A DNA stretch of 64,000 nt from Urechidicola croceus (GCF_001761325.1 NZ_CP017478.1:1881501-1945500); one strand, 5' to 3'. Shown: positions 8,586 through 16,613, numbered from the stretch's first letter. Translations and numbers: made by a program. Notes: generated by a model not told the origin, from the letters alone.

Positions 8586-8715
8586 AACAACGTGTATAAA
8601 AAATTGCGTAGTTTAGTGCTTAAACAATGGCAGTTGCGTTTTTGTTACGTCTGATTTTCCTGCGGAAAATCCTCGCACACAAAACTGCAACTTTCCATAC
8701 ACAAGACCGTTGTAT
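8582..8715 (+). repeat. attC-like site 12
   Basis: GTAGAAC (8582-8588) to GTTGTAT (8709-8715). The body has 'gattttcctgcggaaaatc' as its main hairpin. Confidence 0.85.
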
Positions 8716-8782
8716 TTAATGCTTAAAAGGAACTTTCCTGAAATAGGTTGACTAAAAATTAAACCATTAATTATAGTCACTT

Positions 8783-9241
8783 ATGAAAACACAAAATGAA
8801 CACTGGCGAAAAAAAAGCTACCAAAAAGTAACTTTAGAGACGAAACTTTTAGTCGTTGACCAAATACTTAGCGGGCAGATATCCAATAACCAAGCTTCAA
8901 AAAAATATGACATTCCCAGAACAACTATTTCTTATTGGTTAAGAAAATACAGTACCTTAGTACAACAAAATACTGGTATGAGTAAAAATGATGAAATTAA
9001 AAAGCTCAAGGAAAAGATTGAAGAACTTGAGTTTCAAAAAGACTTCCAACAAGACATTATCGCTGATATGGAACTCATTACAGGCGTCGATATGTCAAAA
9101 AAGTCATTGCCCAAAACATTAGCAAAAGAGATAGAGCTAAAGAAAAAACAGCGTATAAAAGAAAATGGCTCTATGGATGTTTTGGGATATCTAAACAAGC
9201 CTTCTACAAAAGACTCAAAGCTCAACAAAAACAACAAATAG
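8783..9241 (+). CDS. IS3-family transposase OrfA (copy 1)
   Basis: A 152-aa protein with an N-terminal helix-turn-helix ('ASKKYDIPRTTISYWLRKYS', residues about 36-55) that binds the IS ends, then a leucine-zipper-like coiled coil (residues about 70-95). A slippery AAAAAAC at 9,143-9,149 lies upstream of its stop. OrfB's frame is open from upstream of that stop, so an OrfAB fusion by programmed -1 frameshifting is expected. Confidence 0.85.
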   Translation: MKTQNEHWRKKSYQKVTLETKLLVVDQILSGQISNNQASKKYDIPRTTISYWLRKYSTLVQQNTGMSKNDEIKKLKEKIEELEFQKDFQQDIIADMELITGVDMSKKSLPKTLAKEIELKKKQRIKENGSMDVLGYLNKPSTKDSKLNKNNK

Positions 9242-9261
9242 ACCATCAAAAACTAATTAAA

Positions 9262-10035
9262 ATGGTCAAGGACTACCGTAAAAAAGTAGGCTCGAAAACC
9301 GGTGGTATTAAGCTACACACAGAACTAAAACAAGACTTTGTAAACGCTAATATTAAGATCGGCAGAGACAAGTTCTATCGCTTCCTCAGACTAAATAATC
9401 TTTTGATTCCTAAAACTAAAAATTACATCACAACTACAAATTCAAACCATATGTACAAAAAATATAAGAACCTAGTTAAAGACCACGTTCCTACTCGACC
9501 AGAACAACTATGGGTAAGCGATATTACTTACATTAAAACACAATACGGGCATAATTATTTAGCCATTGTTACAGATGCTTATTCCAAACAGATTATGGGC
9601 TATAAACTCGATAACCATATGAGAACATCACTTTGTACCGATGCACTCGCTATGGCCATTAAAAATAGAAAATACCCCAATCAAAAGCTTATTCATCATT
9701 CGGACAGAGGTTTTCAATACTGCAATCCTAAGTATAAAGCTTTTGCTGAAGACAACAATATCATAATGAGTATGACTGAGCAATACGACCCTTATGAAAA
9801 TGCTGTAGCAGAACGAATTAATAGAACCTTGAAATACGAATATGGATTAAAACAAACGATTAAAAACACAGAACTAGCTCAAAAAATGACTGAGCAAGCT
9901 GTCTATATTTATAACAATTTAAGAACGCATTTTAGCCTGGAATTAAGAAAACCTGCAGAAGTACATTTAAATCCTAATATCAAATACAAGTCGTATCGAA
10001 AAAATAAAGTAAATTTACCTGAACTAACGATTTAA
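9262..10035 (+). CDS. IS3-family transposase OrfB (copy 1)
   Basis: A 257-aa rve-type integrase core. The DDE residues fall in 'WVSDITYIK', 'HHSDRGFQY' and 'NAVAERINRTLKYE'. The open frame extends upstream of the listed ATG and would continue from OrfA after a frameshift; the extended part reads FGISKQAFYKRLK, the usual start of OrfB. The copy looks intact. Confidence 0.85.
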   Translation: MVKDYRKKVGSKTGGIKLHTELKQDFVNANIKIGRDKFYRFLRLNNLLIPKTKNYITTTNSNHMYKKYKNLVKDHVPTRPEQLWVSDITYIKTQYGHNYLAIVTDAYSKQIMGYKLDNHMRTSLCTDALAMAIKNRKYPNQKLIHHSDRGFQYCNPKYKAFAEDNNIIMSMTEQYDPYENAVAERINRTLKYEYGLKQTIKNTELAQKMTEQAVYIYNNLRTHFSLELRKPAEVHLNPNIKYKSYRKNKVNLPELTI

Positions 10036-10397
10036 GAACGGAGAATTTTAACTAAAAAAGAGTCAACCTATTTCAGTATAATACAAAAACAAAATTAAGC
10101 GGAATAACAAATAACAAAAAATCACTCAAATTTGGCAGATTTTTAGCAATTACAGCGGAATTGAAAGTTGTCACGAAAAAAAACTAAACAACGGAATTTT
10201 TGCCAGTCTTTGCGGAATGAAAAGTTGAAACGGAAAAATCAATTTTACGGAATTATATGTTGCTATGAAAAACTCAACTTTGCGGAATTGAAAGTTGGAG
10301 CGGAAAATTTTAACGGAATGAAACTCACTCACGGCGGAATCTCATAACGGCGGATTTTCACTCAGAAACGGAAAAACCACTCAAAATACGCACTAAA

Positions 10398-10533
10398 AGA
10401 GAACACTGTTTATATTCAATGCTTTACTTTTGGTCAATCCATAAAGTTTTTGCACTTTTATAACATCAGATTTTCCTAGCGGAAAATCTGCCGCGTACTT
10501 TTACGCACTGAAACATACACAAACACGTTGTAT
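10398..10533 (+). repeat. attC-like site 13
   Basis: AGAGAAC (10398-10404) to GTTGTAT (10527-10533). Common body type with a few substitutions ('tttttgcac'). Confidence 0.75.
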
Positions 10534-10835
10534 TTAATGCTTAAAACTAAATTACACGGAATAAAAAAATTGACTAAATCCACTCCTACTCTACAAATTT
10601 GAGCAATTACTGTGGAATTGAAAGTTGTTACGGAAAAAATCAAAACTACGGAGAAAAATAACGGCGGAGATTTTGCCAATCTTTACGGAATTAAAAGTTG
10701 CTGCGGAAAACTCAACTTTGCGGAATTGAAAGTTGGAACGGAAAATTTTAACGTAATAAAACTCACTCACGGCGGAATCTCATAATGGCGGATTTTTACT
10801 CAGAAACGGAAAAACCAATCAAAATACGCACTAAA
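10528..10835 (+). other. Non-coding cassette
   Basis: Opens TTGTATTTAATGC and closes AAATACAA. Same CGGAA-rich family. Its opening is the same as that of the IS-bearing cassette at 8,710, so the two derive from a common cassette. Confidence 0.7.
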
Positions 10836-10971
10836 ATACAACACTGTTTATATTCAATGCTTTACTTTTGGTCAATCCACAAAGTTTTCGCACTTTTATA
10901 TCGTTAGATTTTCCTAGCGGAAAATCTGCCGCGTACTTTTACGCACTGAAACATACACTAATCCGTTGTAC
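10836..10971 (+). repeat. attC-like site 14
   Basis: ATACAAC (10836-10842) to GTTGTAC (10965-10971). Common body type. Confidence 0.85.
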
Positions 10972-10992
10972 GCAAGTTAAAAAAAACCGTAC

Positions 10993-11907
10993 CTAATTTA
11001 AGTTTCGGTATTCATTTGGTGTAATGCCAACTTTTTGTTTAAACAAACGGTTGAAATGTTGCGGATATTTAAAACCAAGTTCATAAGCAACTTGACTTAT
11101 TGACTTTTCTGAATCGAAAATTTTTGTTTTTGCAACTTCAATAATTTTACTTTGAATGTATTCCTGTGCTGTTGTTCCCAATTCTTTTTTAATCAAATCG
11201 CCAAAATAATTGGCAGATAAATTCAGTTCATTGGCACAAAAGGTAACAGAAGGCAAACCAAAATATTGAGGCTTTTTAGAAATCAAATAAGCGTTTAAAA
11301 TTTGTTCAAATTTTTGAACTATATCAGTACTGACATTTGTGCGAGTAATAAATTGGCGGTCATAAAACCGTTCTGAATAGTTGAGAATTAATTGCAACGT
11401 ATCAACAATAATCGTTTTACTGTATTTATCTATATTTTGGTGCAACTCAAAGTTAATTTTATTGAACAAATCTACAATCACATTGCTTTCCCTTTCTGAT
11501 AAGTGTAGGGCTTCGTTGGTTTCATAATGAAAAAAAGTATAGTCATATATTTTTTTGCCCAATGCTGTGCCACGAATAAAATCAGGATGAAAAAGCAAAA
11601 CTTTACCTTTCGGCTTTAGATTGTTTTTGTAAGAGCCAACCGTTAAATTTTGATTAGGTGCGACGAACACTAAACTCTCTTCTTGATAATCATAAATTTG
11701 TTTTCCGTACTTAATATCACCACAAATTGTTTCTTTAAAGAAAACAGCATACAACTCAAACTTATATGTTACATTCTCAATCATTTTCAAATTTTCGTAA
11801 TCAAGAACACTTATCATTGGATGTAACGTTTCTGCTCCTCTCAATTTATTGTAGGTAGAAACACTATCAATGATTATACTTTCGCCCATTTGCTTATTTT
11901 TCATCAA
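10993..11907 (-). CDS. AraC-family transcriptional regulator
   Basis: A 304-aa regulator. The C-terminal 100 residues hold the two helix-turn-helices of AraC/XylS proteins ('SISQVAYELGFKYPQHFNRLFKQKVGITPNEYRN'). The N-terminal about 180 residues form the sensing domain. It is divergently oriented to the aldo-keto reductase gene, with 133 bp between the two start codons, so it probably controls that gene. It is the only gene in the array on the minus strand. Its stop lies about 20 bases from the cassette opening (GTTGTACGCAAG). Confidence 0.9.
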   Translation of the reverse strand: MMKNKQMGESIIIDSVSTYNKLRGAETLHPMISVLDYENLKMIENVTYKFELYAVFFKETICGDIKYGKQIYDYQEESLVFVAPNQNLTVGSYKNNLKPKGKVLLFHPDFIRGTALGKKIYDYTFFHYETNEALHLSERESNVIVDLFNKINFELHQNIDKYSKTIIVDTLQLILNYSERFYDRQFITRTNVSTDIVQKFEQILNAYLISKKPQYFGLPSVTFCANELNLSANYFGDLIKKELGTTAQEYIQSKIIEVAKTKIFDSEKSISQVAYELGFKYPQHFNRLFKQKVGITPNEYRNLN

Positions 11908-12009
11908 AATTATAATTTTTTTTCTTTGCCATTAATGACAAAACCAATAATCAGTAAAAATGGTAACTCAAACCGTAATTCATATACAACTGTTCAATAT
12001 TCAAGGCTA

Positions 12010-12017
12010 TAACTTTG
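12010..12017 (+). promoter_or_regulatory. Bacteroidota -7 promoter element
   Basis: TAACTTTG matches the TAnnTTTG consensus of Bacteroidota sigma-ABfr promoters and lies 24 bases before the aldo-keto reductase ATG. No clear -33 TTG was found. The cassette therefore seems to carry its own promoter. Confidence 0.5.
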
Positions 12018-12040
12018 CTCTAAATTAAAATACCAAAATT

Positions 12041-13201
12041 ATGGACAATCAAAATTCAAGTAACAGAAGAAATTTTTTAGTGAAATCGGCAGTTGCGAGT
12101 ACAGGACTAATTTTTGGAGGTGCTTTGCTTTCAACTTCTTGCAATTCTTCGGATAAAAAATCGGAACGTATTGCCACAACTTCAACTAATAAATCAGACA
12201 AAGAAATGAAAACACACAATCGACCAACAAGAAAATTAGGAAATCTTGAAGTTTCTGCACAAGGATTAGGTTGTATGGGAATGACTTATCACAGAAGTTT
12301 TATTCCTAACAAAAAAGATATGATTGCTTTATTGCGAAAAGCACCCTATTTGGGAATGAATTTTTACGACACAGCAGAAGCATACGGACCTTTAACCAAT
12401 GAAGTTTTGGTAGGCGAAGCAGTTCAACCTTTCAGAAAGGAAATAATTTTGGCTACCAAATTTGGCTTTAAAGACGGAGTACCAAAAGCAGGATTAGACA
12501 GCAGACCAGAAAGAATTAGACAAGTTGTAGAAACTTCACTCAAAAACTTACGAACAGACTATATCGATTTATTGTATCAACACAGAGTTGATCCCAATGT
12601 CCCAATGGAAGATGTGGCAGGAACAGTTAAAGATTTAATTCAAGAAGGTAAGGTTTTGCATTTTGGAATGAGCGAAGCAAGTGTAGAATCTATCAAAAAA
12701 GCTCACGCAGTACAACCAGTTACGGCTGTTCAAAGTGAGTATTCTCTAATGACAAGAGAACGAGAAAAAGACGTAATTCAACTTTGTGAAGAACTCGGCA
12801 TTGGCTTTGTAGCTTACAGTCCCATAAGTAGAGGACTAATTACAGGCTACATAAATGAACGGACTAAATACAATCCTGACAATGACAACCGACAAGATTT
12901 ACCACGCTATCAAGCTGACAATATCATAACAAATTGGAAATTAATTGACACATTAAAAGCATTTGGCGACCAAAGAGGATTAACAGTTGCACAAGTAGCC
13001 ATAGCTTGGCTAATGGCACAAAAACCATTTATTGTACCAATTCCAGGAACCACGAAATTGGCTCATTTACAAGAAAATTTATGGGCTTCAAACTATCAAT
13101 TTGACAATCAAGAATTGACTGAATTAACAACAGAGTTGAATAAAATAGAAATTGTTGGCGACAGATATACGGGCTTAATGAAATCACAAACAGGAAAATA
13201 A
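12041..13201 (+). CDS. Aldo/keto reductase with Tat-type signal
   Basis: A 386-aa protein. Residues 8-35 are a Tat-like signal (SNRRNFLVKSAVAST...) ending in a possible lipobox (STSCNSS). The rest is a complete aldo/keto reductase barrel: MGMNFYDTAEAYG (Asp and Tyr of the catalytic set), ILATKFGFK (Lys), LLYQHRVDP (His), and a C-terminal PIPGTTKLAHLQEN NADP-binding motif. This matches the YakC/IolS-like group of NADP-dependent oxidoreductases, exported here. Partner of the divergent AraC regulator. The cassette closes directly after it with TGCGTACAAC. Confidence 0.9.
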   Translation: MDNQNSSNRRNFLVKSAVASTGLIFGGALLSTSCNSSDKKSERIATTSTNKSDKEMKTHNRPTRKLGNLEVSAQGLGCMGMTYHRSFIPNKKDMIALLRKAPYLGMNFYDTAEAYGPLTNEVLVGEAVQPFRKEIILATKFGFKDGVPKAGLDSRPERIRQVVETSLKNLRTDYIDLLYQHRVDPNVPMEDVAGTVKDLIQEGKVLHFGMSEASVESIKKAHAVQPVTAVQSEYSLMTREREKDVIQLCEELGIGFVAYSPISRGLITGYINERTKYNPDNDNRQDLPRYQADNIITNWKLIDTLKAFGDQRGLTVAQVAIAWLMAQKPFIVPIPGTTKLAHLQENLWASNYQFDNQELTELTTELNKIEIVGDRYTGLMKSQTGK

Positions 13202-13246
13202 AATAACCTGCGTACAACAAAGAACTGAGTTAAAAACCAATTTTTT

Positions 13247-14212
13247 TTAACTCAATTTCGATACATATTTTTCATCATAAGGATTCCCTGATTTCGCTAT
13301 GGCAAATGCTTGTTTCAGCAATTTATTGGCCACTGCTATTAAGGCTAATTTCTTACTTTTTCCTTTGTTTACTATTCGTTCATAAATTTCTCTGCAAGCC
13401 TTATTATATTTACATGCCGAAAATGCACATAAAAATAATAGATTTCGCAATTTTTTATTTCCCACTTTACTTATTCTACTCCGACCCTTCACACTGCTTC
13501 CAGATTGCCTGATTGTGGGTGTTATTCCCACATAACTACATAACTGTGATGCATTGTCGAACTTCTTAAATCCGTCCGTCACCACAATCAAAAATAAAGC
13601 AGTTTTCATGCCCATTCCTGGAATGCTTTTCAATAAAGTCAATTGATCTTGTTGCTCCTTTTTTACCAACTTTAATAGTCTATCTTCGATCCCTTTGACT
13701 TCTTTATTTAAATGCTTTAAATCTCGCTTTAAAGAATTAAAAACATATTTGGAAGGTTCGCCTAATACTTTTTCTCCATGAATTTTGTTCTTTGTGGCTG
13801 TACGCTTTTTTAAATAAGTATCCAATAATCTAAATAACTGCAAGCATTCACTCTGTACGTCAGTAAGTGCTGTGTACATACTAAGCTCATTGGATTGACC
13901 ATATTCACAGATAGCCTTAGCATCACTCTTATCTGTTTTTACTTTGGCCAATTTCATTTGAATAAAACGTTTAATCGATAAAGGATTTACTACTGAAACC
14001 AAGATCCCTTTTTTATACAAATATTGGGCAAGACGATAGTGATAATAGCCTGTAGCTTCCATAACAACAACACTCCCTTTCTTTAATCTTTTAGCAAATA
14101 AAACAAATCCCTTTTCATCATTTTTAAACTGATGATGACCCGTTTCTTGAGTGTACACATCAAATACATTTTTACTAATGTCAATACCATAAATTTTTTT
14201 ATCTTTATCCAT
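13247..14212 (-). CDS. IS110-family transposase
   Basis: A 321-aa protein. The N-terminal RuvC-like DEDD domain begins 'KKIYGIDISKNVFDVY' (first Asp), with 'VVVMEATGYYHY' (Glu) and 'KTDKSDAKAICEY' (Asp pair). The C-terminal transposase_20 domain has 'LKSIPGMG' and 'SQLCSYVGITPTIRQSGSS' containing the catalytic Ser. I prefer the ATG at 14,212, which starts MDKDKK, over one eight codons upstream, which would overlap the RNA stem described next. Length is normal, so it is probably active. Confidence 0.9.
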   Translation of the reverse strand: MDKDKKIYGIDISKNVFDVYTQETGHHQFKNDEKGFVLFAKRLKKGSVVVMEATGYYHYRLAQYLYKKGILVSVVNPLSIKRFIQMKLAKVKTDKSDAKAICEYGQSNELSMYTALTDVQSECLQLFRLLDTYLKKRTATKNKIHGEKVLGEPSKYVFNSLKRDLKHLNKEVKGIEDRLLKLVKKEQQDQLTLLKSIPGMGMKTALFLIVVTDGFKKFDNASQLCSYVGITPTIRQSGSSVKGRSRISKVGNKKLRNLLFLCAFSACKYNKACREIYERIVNKGKSKKLALIAVANKLLKQAFAIAKSGNPYDEKYVSKLS

Positions 14213-14237
14213 AAGAACACAATTATGAAAGTACATA

Positions 14238-14420
14238 CTACTAGGATTTCAACAACTTAAAAACGAGATCTAGGTCTCACAGAACTGAACGAAATTTTAG
14301 TAGAAAAAGAGAGAGGATTATCAATGTTGTCGAAGTCTAAAGCTTCACCGTGTATACTAACCTTAATTCTCTCTTTTGTGCTTTCTGATTTATACTATAA
14401 ATTTATAAAATACAAACTTA
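14238..14420 (-). ncRNA. Candidate bridge RNA of the IS110 element
   Basis: The non-coding left end can fold, on the transposase strand, into two internal loops each split by a small hairpin, the layout described for IS110-family bridge RNAs. First loop: central hairpin at 14,332-14,346 (GAAG/CTTC arms), flanked by 14,349-14,356, identical to the attC flank CGTGTATA at 14,424-14,431, and by 14,325-14,330 (TGTTGT), complementary to ACAACA at 13,214-13,219. Second loop: hairpin at 14,265-14,278 (GAGA/TCTC arms), flanked by AGAACTGA at 14,281-14,288, which equals the IS end at 13,221-13,228, and by CTTAA at 14,256-14,260, which can pair with the other IS end. Closing stem CTACTA (14,238-14,243) with TAGTAG (14,298-14,303). 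RNA boundaries are estimated. Confidence 0.65.
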
Positions 14421-14566
14421 AGACGTGTATAATCAATGCTTAGGTTTGGTCAAGTCGAGAAGTTTTCGCATTTTTATACAGCAGATTTTCCTAGCGGAAA
14501 ATCAGCCGCGTACTTTCACGCACTGAATCATACACAAACACGTTGGCACAAATTAAACCCTGAATA

Positions 14567-15043
14567 ATGAAAAATATTTGTATTGATTTTTTAGATGCTC
14601 TAGGAATCTCAATTGGAGCAATATCTCATACTGAAAGATTAGATACCGGGCTGAAAAAAATATTAAGAAGAACTGCTGAACGGTTTGAAAAGAAAAATCA
14701 TGTATATATTATAAATTTAATTATTCATCATGGTGTTGAATTTCAAATTAACCATGGAGCATTAGTTCAGCAAACTGCAACAGAATTTAATGAGTTTAAT
14801 TTTTCATTGAATATACCATTTGAAAGTAAAAAAAAAGAACAGGCTTTTAAGAAACTCTCGTTTGCAAATGAATTTAAATACTATGAATTTCAGGAATTAC
14901 CAAATTACGCGTTGAATCTTGGAAACGATCAAGAAAAGGCATACCAAATAGTTTTTGAAATACTGAAAGAAGTTTATGGTTTTAAAAACTCAACTGTTAT
15001 TGAATTTGAAACTCACGATCAGGGGAGAATAATTTATAATTAA
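14567..15043 (+). CDS. Hypothetical cassette protein
   Basis: A 158-aa cytoplasmic-looking protein, no signal peptide or membrane segment. I recognise no family. It is the sole gene of a cassette opening GTTGGCACAA and closing TTGTGCCAAC. The ATG lies 24 bases after the opening box. Confidence 0.65.
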   Translation: MKNICIDFLDALGISIGAISHTERLDTGLKKILRRTAERFEKKNHVYIINLIIHHGVEFQINHGALVQQTATEFNEFNFSLNIPFESKKKEQAFKKLSFANEFKYYEFQELPNYALNLGNDQEKAYQIVFEILKEVYGFKNSTVIEFETHDQGRIIYN

Positions 15044-15051
15044 AAAACTTG

Positions 15052-15250
15052 TGCCAACACCGTATAAAATTAATGTGGGGCTTTTGGGTTCATCTAAAGT
15101 TTTGTCTCTATTTACAATGTCCGCTTAAACTTATTTAAGTATTTTTAGGTCGACAAGATAAAAACATAAAATAAGTATAAGCTTAGTGGCTCGGCTGACA
15201 ATTTTTCGATTGTCTACCTCCCACACTAATCTTATACAAAACCGTTAGCC
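15052..15250 (+). repeat. attC-like site 16 (long form)
   Basis: TGCCAAC (15052-15058) to GTTAGCC (15244-15250), about 199 bp. It has long imperfect arms ('ccgtataaaattaatgtggg' and 'cccacactaatcttatacaaaacc'). Last site of the main array. Confidence 0.8.
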
Positions 15251-15330
15251 ACAATTTGAACTGTGAACTTTCCTGAAATAGGTTGACTAAAAATTAAACC
15301 ATTAATTATAGTCACTTATGAAAACACAAA

Positions 15331-15777
15331 ATGAACACTGGCGAAAAAAAATCCTACCAAAAAGTTACTTTAGAAACCAAACTTTTAGTCGTTGACCAAA
15401 TATTAACAGGACACATCTCTAACAACCTAGCTTCCAAAAAATATGATGTTCCTAGAACAACAATTGCCTATTGGTTAAGAAAATACAGTACCTTAGTACA
15501 ACAAAACAATGGTATGAGTAAAAACGATGAAATCAAAAAATTAAAGGAAAAGATTGAAGAACTTGAGTTCCAAAAAGACTTCCAACAAGACATTATTGCT
15601 GATATGGAACTTATTACAGGTGTAGATATGTCAAAAAAGTCATTACCCAAAACATTAGCAAAAGAGATAGAGCTAAAGAAAAAACAGCGTATAAAAGAAA
15701 ATGGCTCTATGGATGTTTTGGGATATCTAAACAAGCATTCTACAAAAGAATCAAAACTCAACAAAAAAAAGAAATAG
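15331..15777 (+). CDS. IS3-family transposase OrfA (copy 2)
   Basis: 148 aa, homologous to copy 1 over nearly all its length (HTH 'ASKKYDVPRTTIAYWLRKYS'). The N-terminus differs because an indel in an A-run after the start region shifts the frame, so the upstream ATG at 15,319 is out of frame and the ATG at 15,331 is used. Slippery AAAAAAC at 15,679-15,685. Confidence 0.8.
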   Translation: MNTGEKKSYQKVTLETKLLVVDQILTGHISNNLASKKYDVPRTTIAYWLRKYSTLVQQNNGMSKNDEIKKLKEKIEELEFQKDFQQDIIADMELITGVDMSKKSLPKTLAKEIELKKKQRIKENGSMDVLGYLNKHSTKESKLNKKKK

Positions 15778-15788
15778 ATCATCAAAAA

Positions 15789-16571
15789 ATGATTAAAATG
15801 GTCAAAGATTACCGTAAAAAAGTAGGCTCTAAAACTGGTGGAATTAAACTATATGCAGAATTAAAAAAAGACTTTATTAAAAATGATATTAAGATTGGTA
15901 GAGACAAGTTCTATCGATTTTTAAAGCACAATAACTTACTGATCCCTAAACGAAAAAACTACATCACAACTACAAACTCTAAGCATATGTACAGAAAATA
16001 TAAAAACCTTGTAAAAGACCACGTCCCTACTCGACCTGAACAACTTTGGGTAAGCGATATAACTTACATTAAAACTGAAAATGGACACAACTATTTAGCA
16101 TTAGTTACAGACGCATATTCTAAGCAAATAATGGGATATAAACTCGACAAACACATGAAAACATCTCTTTGCACAGATGCCCTTGCTATGGCTATTAAAA
16201 ACAGAAAGTATCCCACTCAAAAACTTATTCATCATTCTGACAGAGGTTTTCAATATTGTAACCCGAAGTATACCCAATTTGCCGAAAGCAATAACATTAC
16301 AATGAGTATGACTGAGCAATACGACCCTTATCAAAACGCTGTTGCTGAAAGAATTAACAGAACGCTTAAATACGAATATGGTTTGAAAAAAACTATCAAA
16401 AACACTGATTTGGCTCAAAAAATGACTGAGCAAGCTGTCAATATTTACAACAATCTTAGAACTCATTTTAGCCTAAATCTAAGAAAACCAGCCGAAGTAC
16501 ATTTGAATCCAGATATCAAATACAAATCTTATCGAAAAAATAATGTAACTTTACATCAAATATCCATTTAA
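15789..16571 (+). CDS. IS3-family transposase OrfB (copy 2)
   Basis: 260 aa with all DDE motifs present (WVSDITYIK, HHSDRGFQY, NAVAERINRTLKYE). Its frame extends upstream and would be joined to OrfA by frameshifting at 15,679-15,685. Looks intact. Confidence 0.85.
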   Translation: MIKMVKDYRKKVGSKTGGIKLYAELKKDFIKNDIKIGRDKFYRFLKHNNLLIPKRKNYITTTNSKHMYRKYKNLVKDHVPTRPEQLWVSDITYIKTENGHNYLALVTDAYSKQIMGYKLDKHMKTSLCTDALAMAIKNRKYPTQKLIHHSDRGFQYCNPKYTQFAESNNITMSMTEQYDPYQNAVAERINRTLKYEYGLKKTIKNTDLAQKMTEQAVNIYNNLRTHFSLNLRKPAEVHLNPDIKYKSYRKNNVTLHQISI

Positions 16572-16613
16572 GAACTTAAAAATAATAGCAAAAAAGAGTC
16601 AACCTATTTCAGT

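Larger units (their letters stand above)
8730..10084 (+). mobile_element. IS3-family insertion sequence, copy 1
   Basis: About 1.35 kb. Inverted ends TGAAATAGGTTGACT (8739-8753) and AGTCAACCTATTTCA (10,061-10,075) lie a few bases inside the outer limits, which I set by comparison with copy 2 (shared GAACTTTCC on the left, TAATAC on the right). It contains orfA and orfB in different frames, as is usual for IS3, IS150-like subgroup. The inserted host sequence is a non-coding cassette. Confidence 0.85.
8710..10397 (+). other. Non-coding cassette interrupted by IS3 copy 1
   Basis: Left piece 8710-8729 (TTGTATTTAATGCTTAAAA) and right piece 10,085-10,397 are the two parts of a CGGAA-family empty cassette. 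The insertion separates 'cttaaaa' from 'aaaacaaaattaagcgg'. Unlike its sisters, the two ends no longer match: the opening is TTGTATT but the closing is AGAGAAC. Confidence 0.6.
13220..14422. mobile_element. IS110-family insertion sequence in attC
   Basis: About 1.2 kb with no terminal inverted repeats, one DEDD transposase on the minus strand and a long non-coding end upstream of it (about 210 bp), as in the IS110 subgroup. The exact ends are uncertain by 1-3 bases because these elements share a short core with the target. It lies 1-2 bases after the attC R'' box. Confidence 0.8.
13212..14548 (+). repeat. attC-like site 15, split by IS110
   Basis: The R'' box GTACAAC (13212-13218) is separated from the rest of the body (from ACGTGTATAATC at 14,423) and from the closing GTTGGCA (14542-14548) by an IS110-family element. 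Joining the flanks gives a normal attC of about 135 bp. Confidence 0.8.

Noticed and set aside
11995-12040. Clear -33 promoter box for the aldo/keto reductase
   Set aside because: Only the -7 element is convincing; no TTG at the right distance.
14237-14422. Second small gene upstream of the IS110 transposase
   Set aside because: No open frame of useful length; the segment is explained by the two-loop RNA fold.
1-15250. Could the repeated blocks be a CRISPR array?
   Set aside because: Repeats are about 130-200 bp with variable bodies and complementary cassette ends, and the intervals hold genes of 300-2,300 bp. This is attC/cassette structure, not short repeats with uniform spacers.
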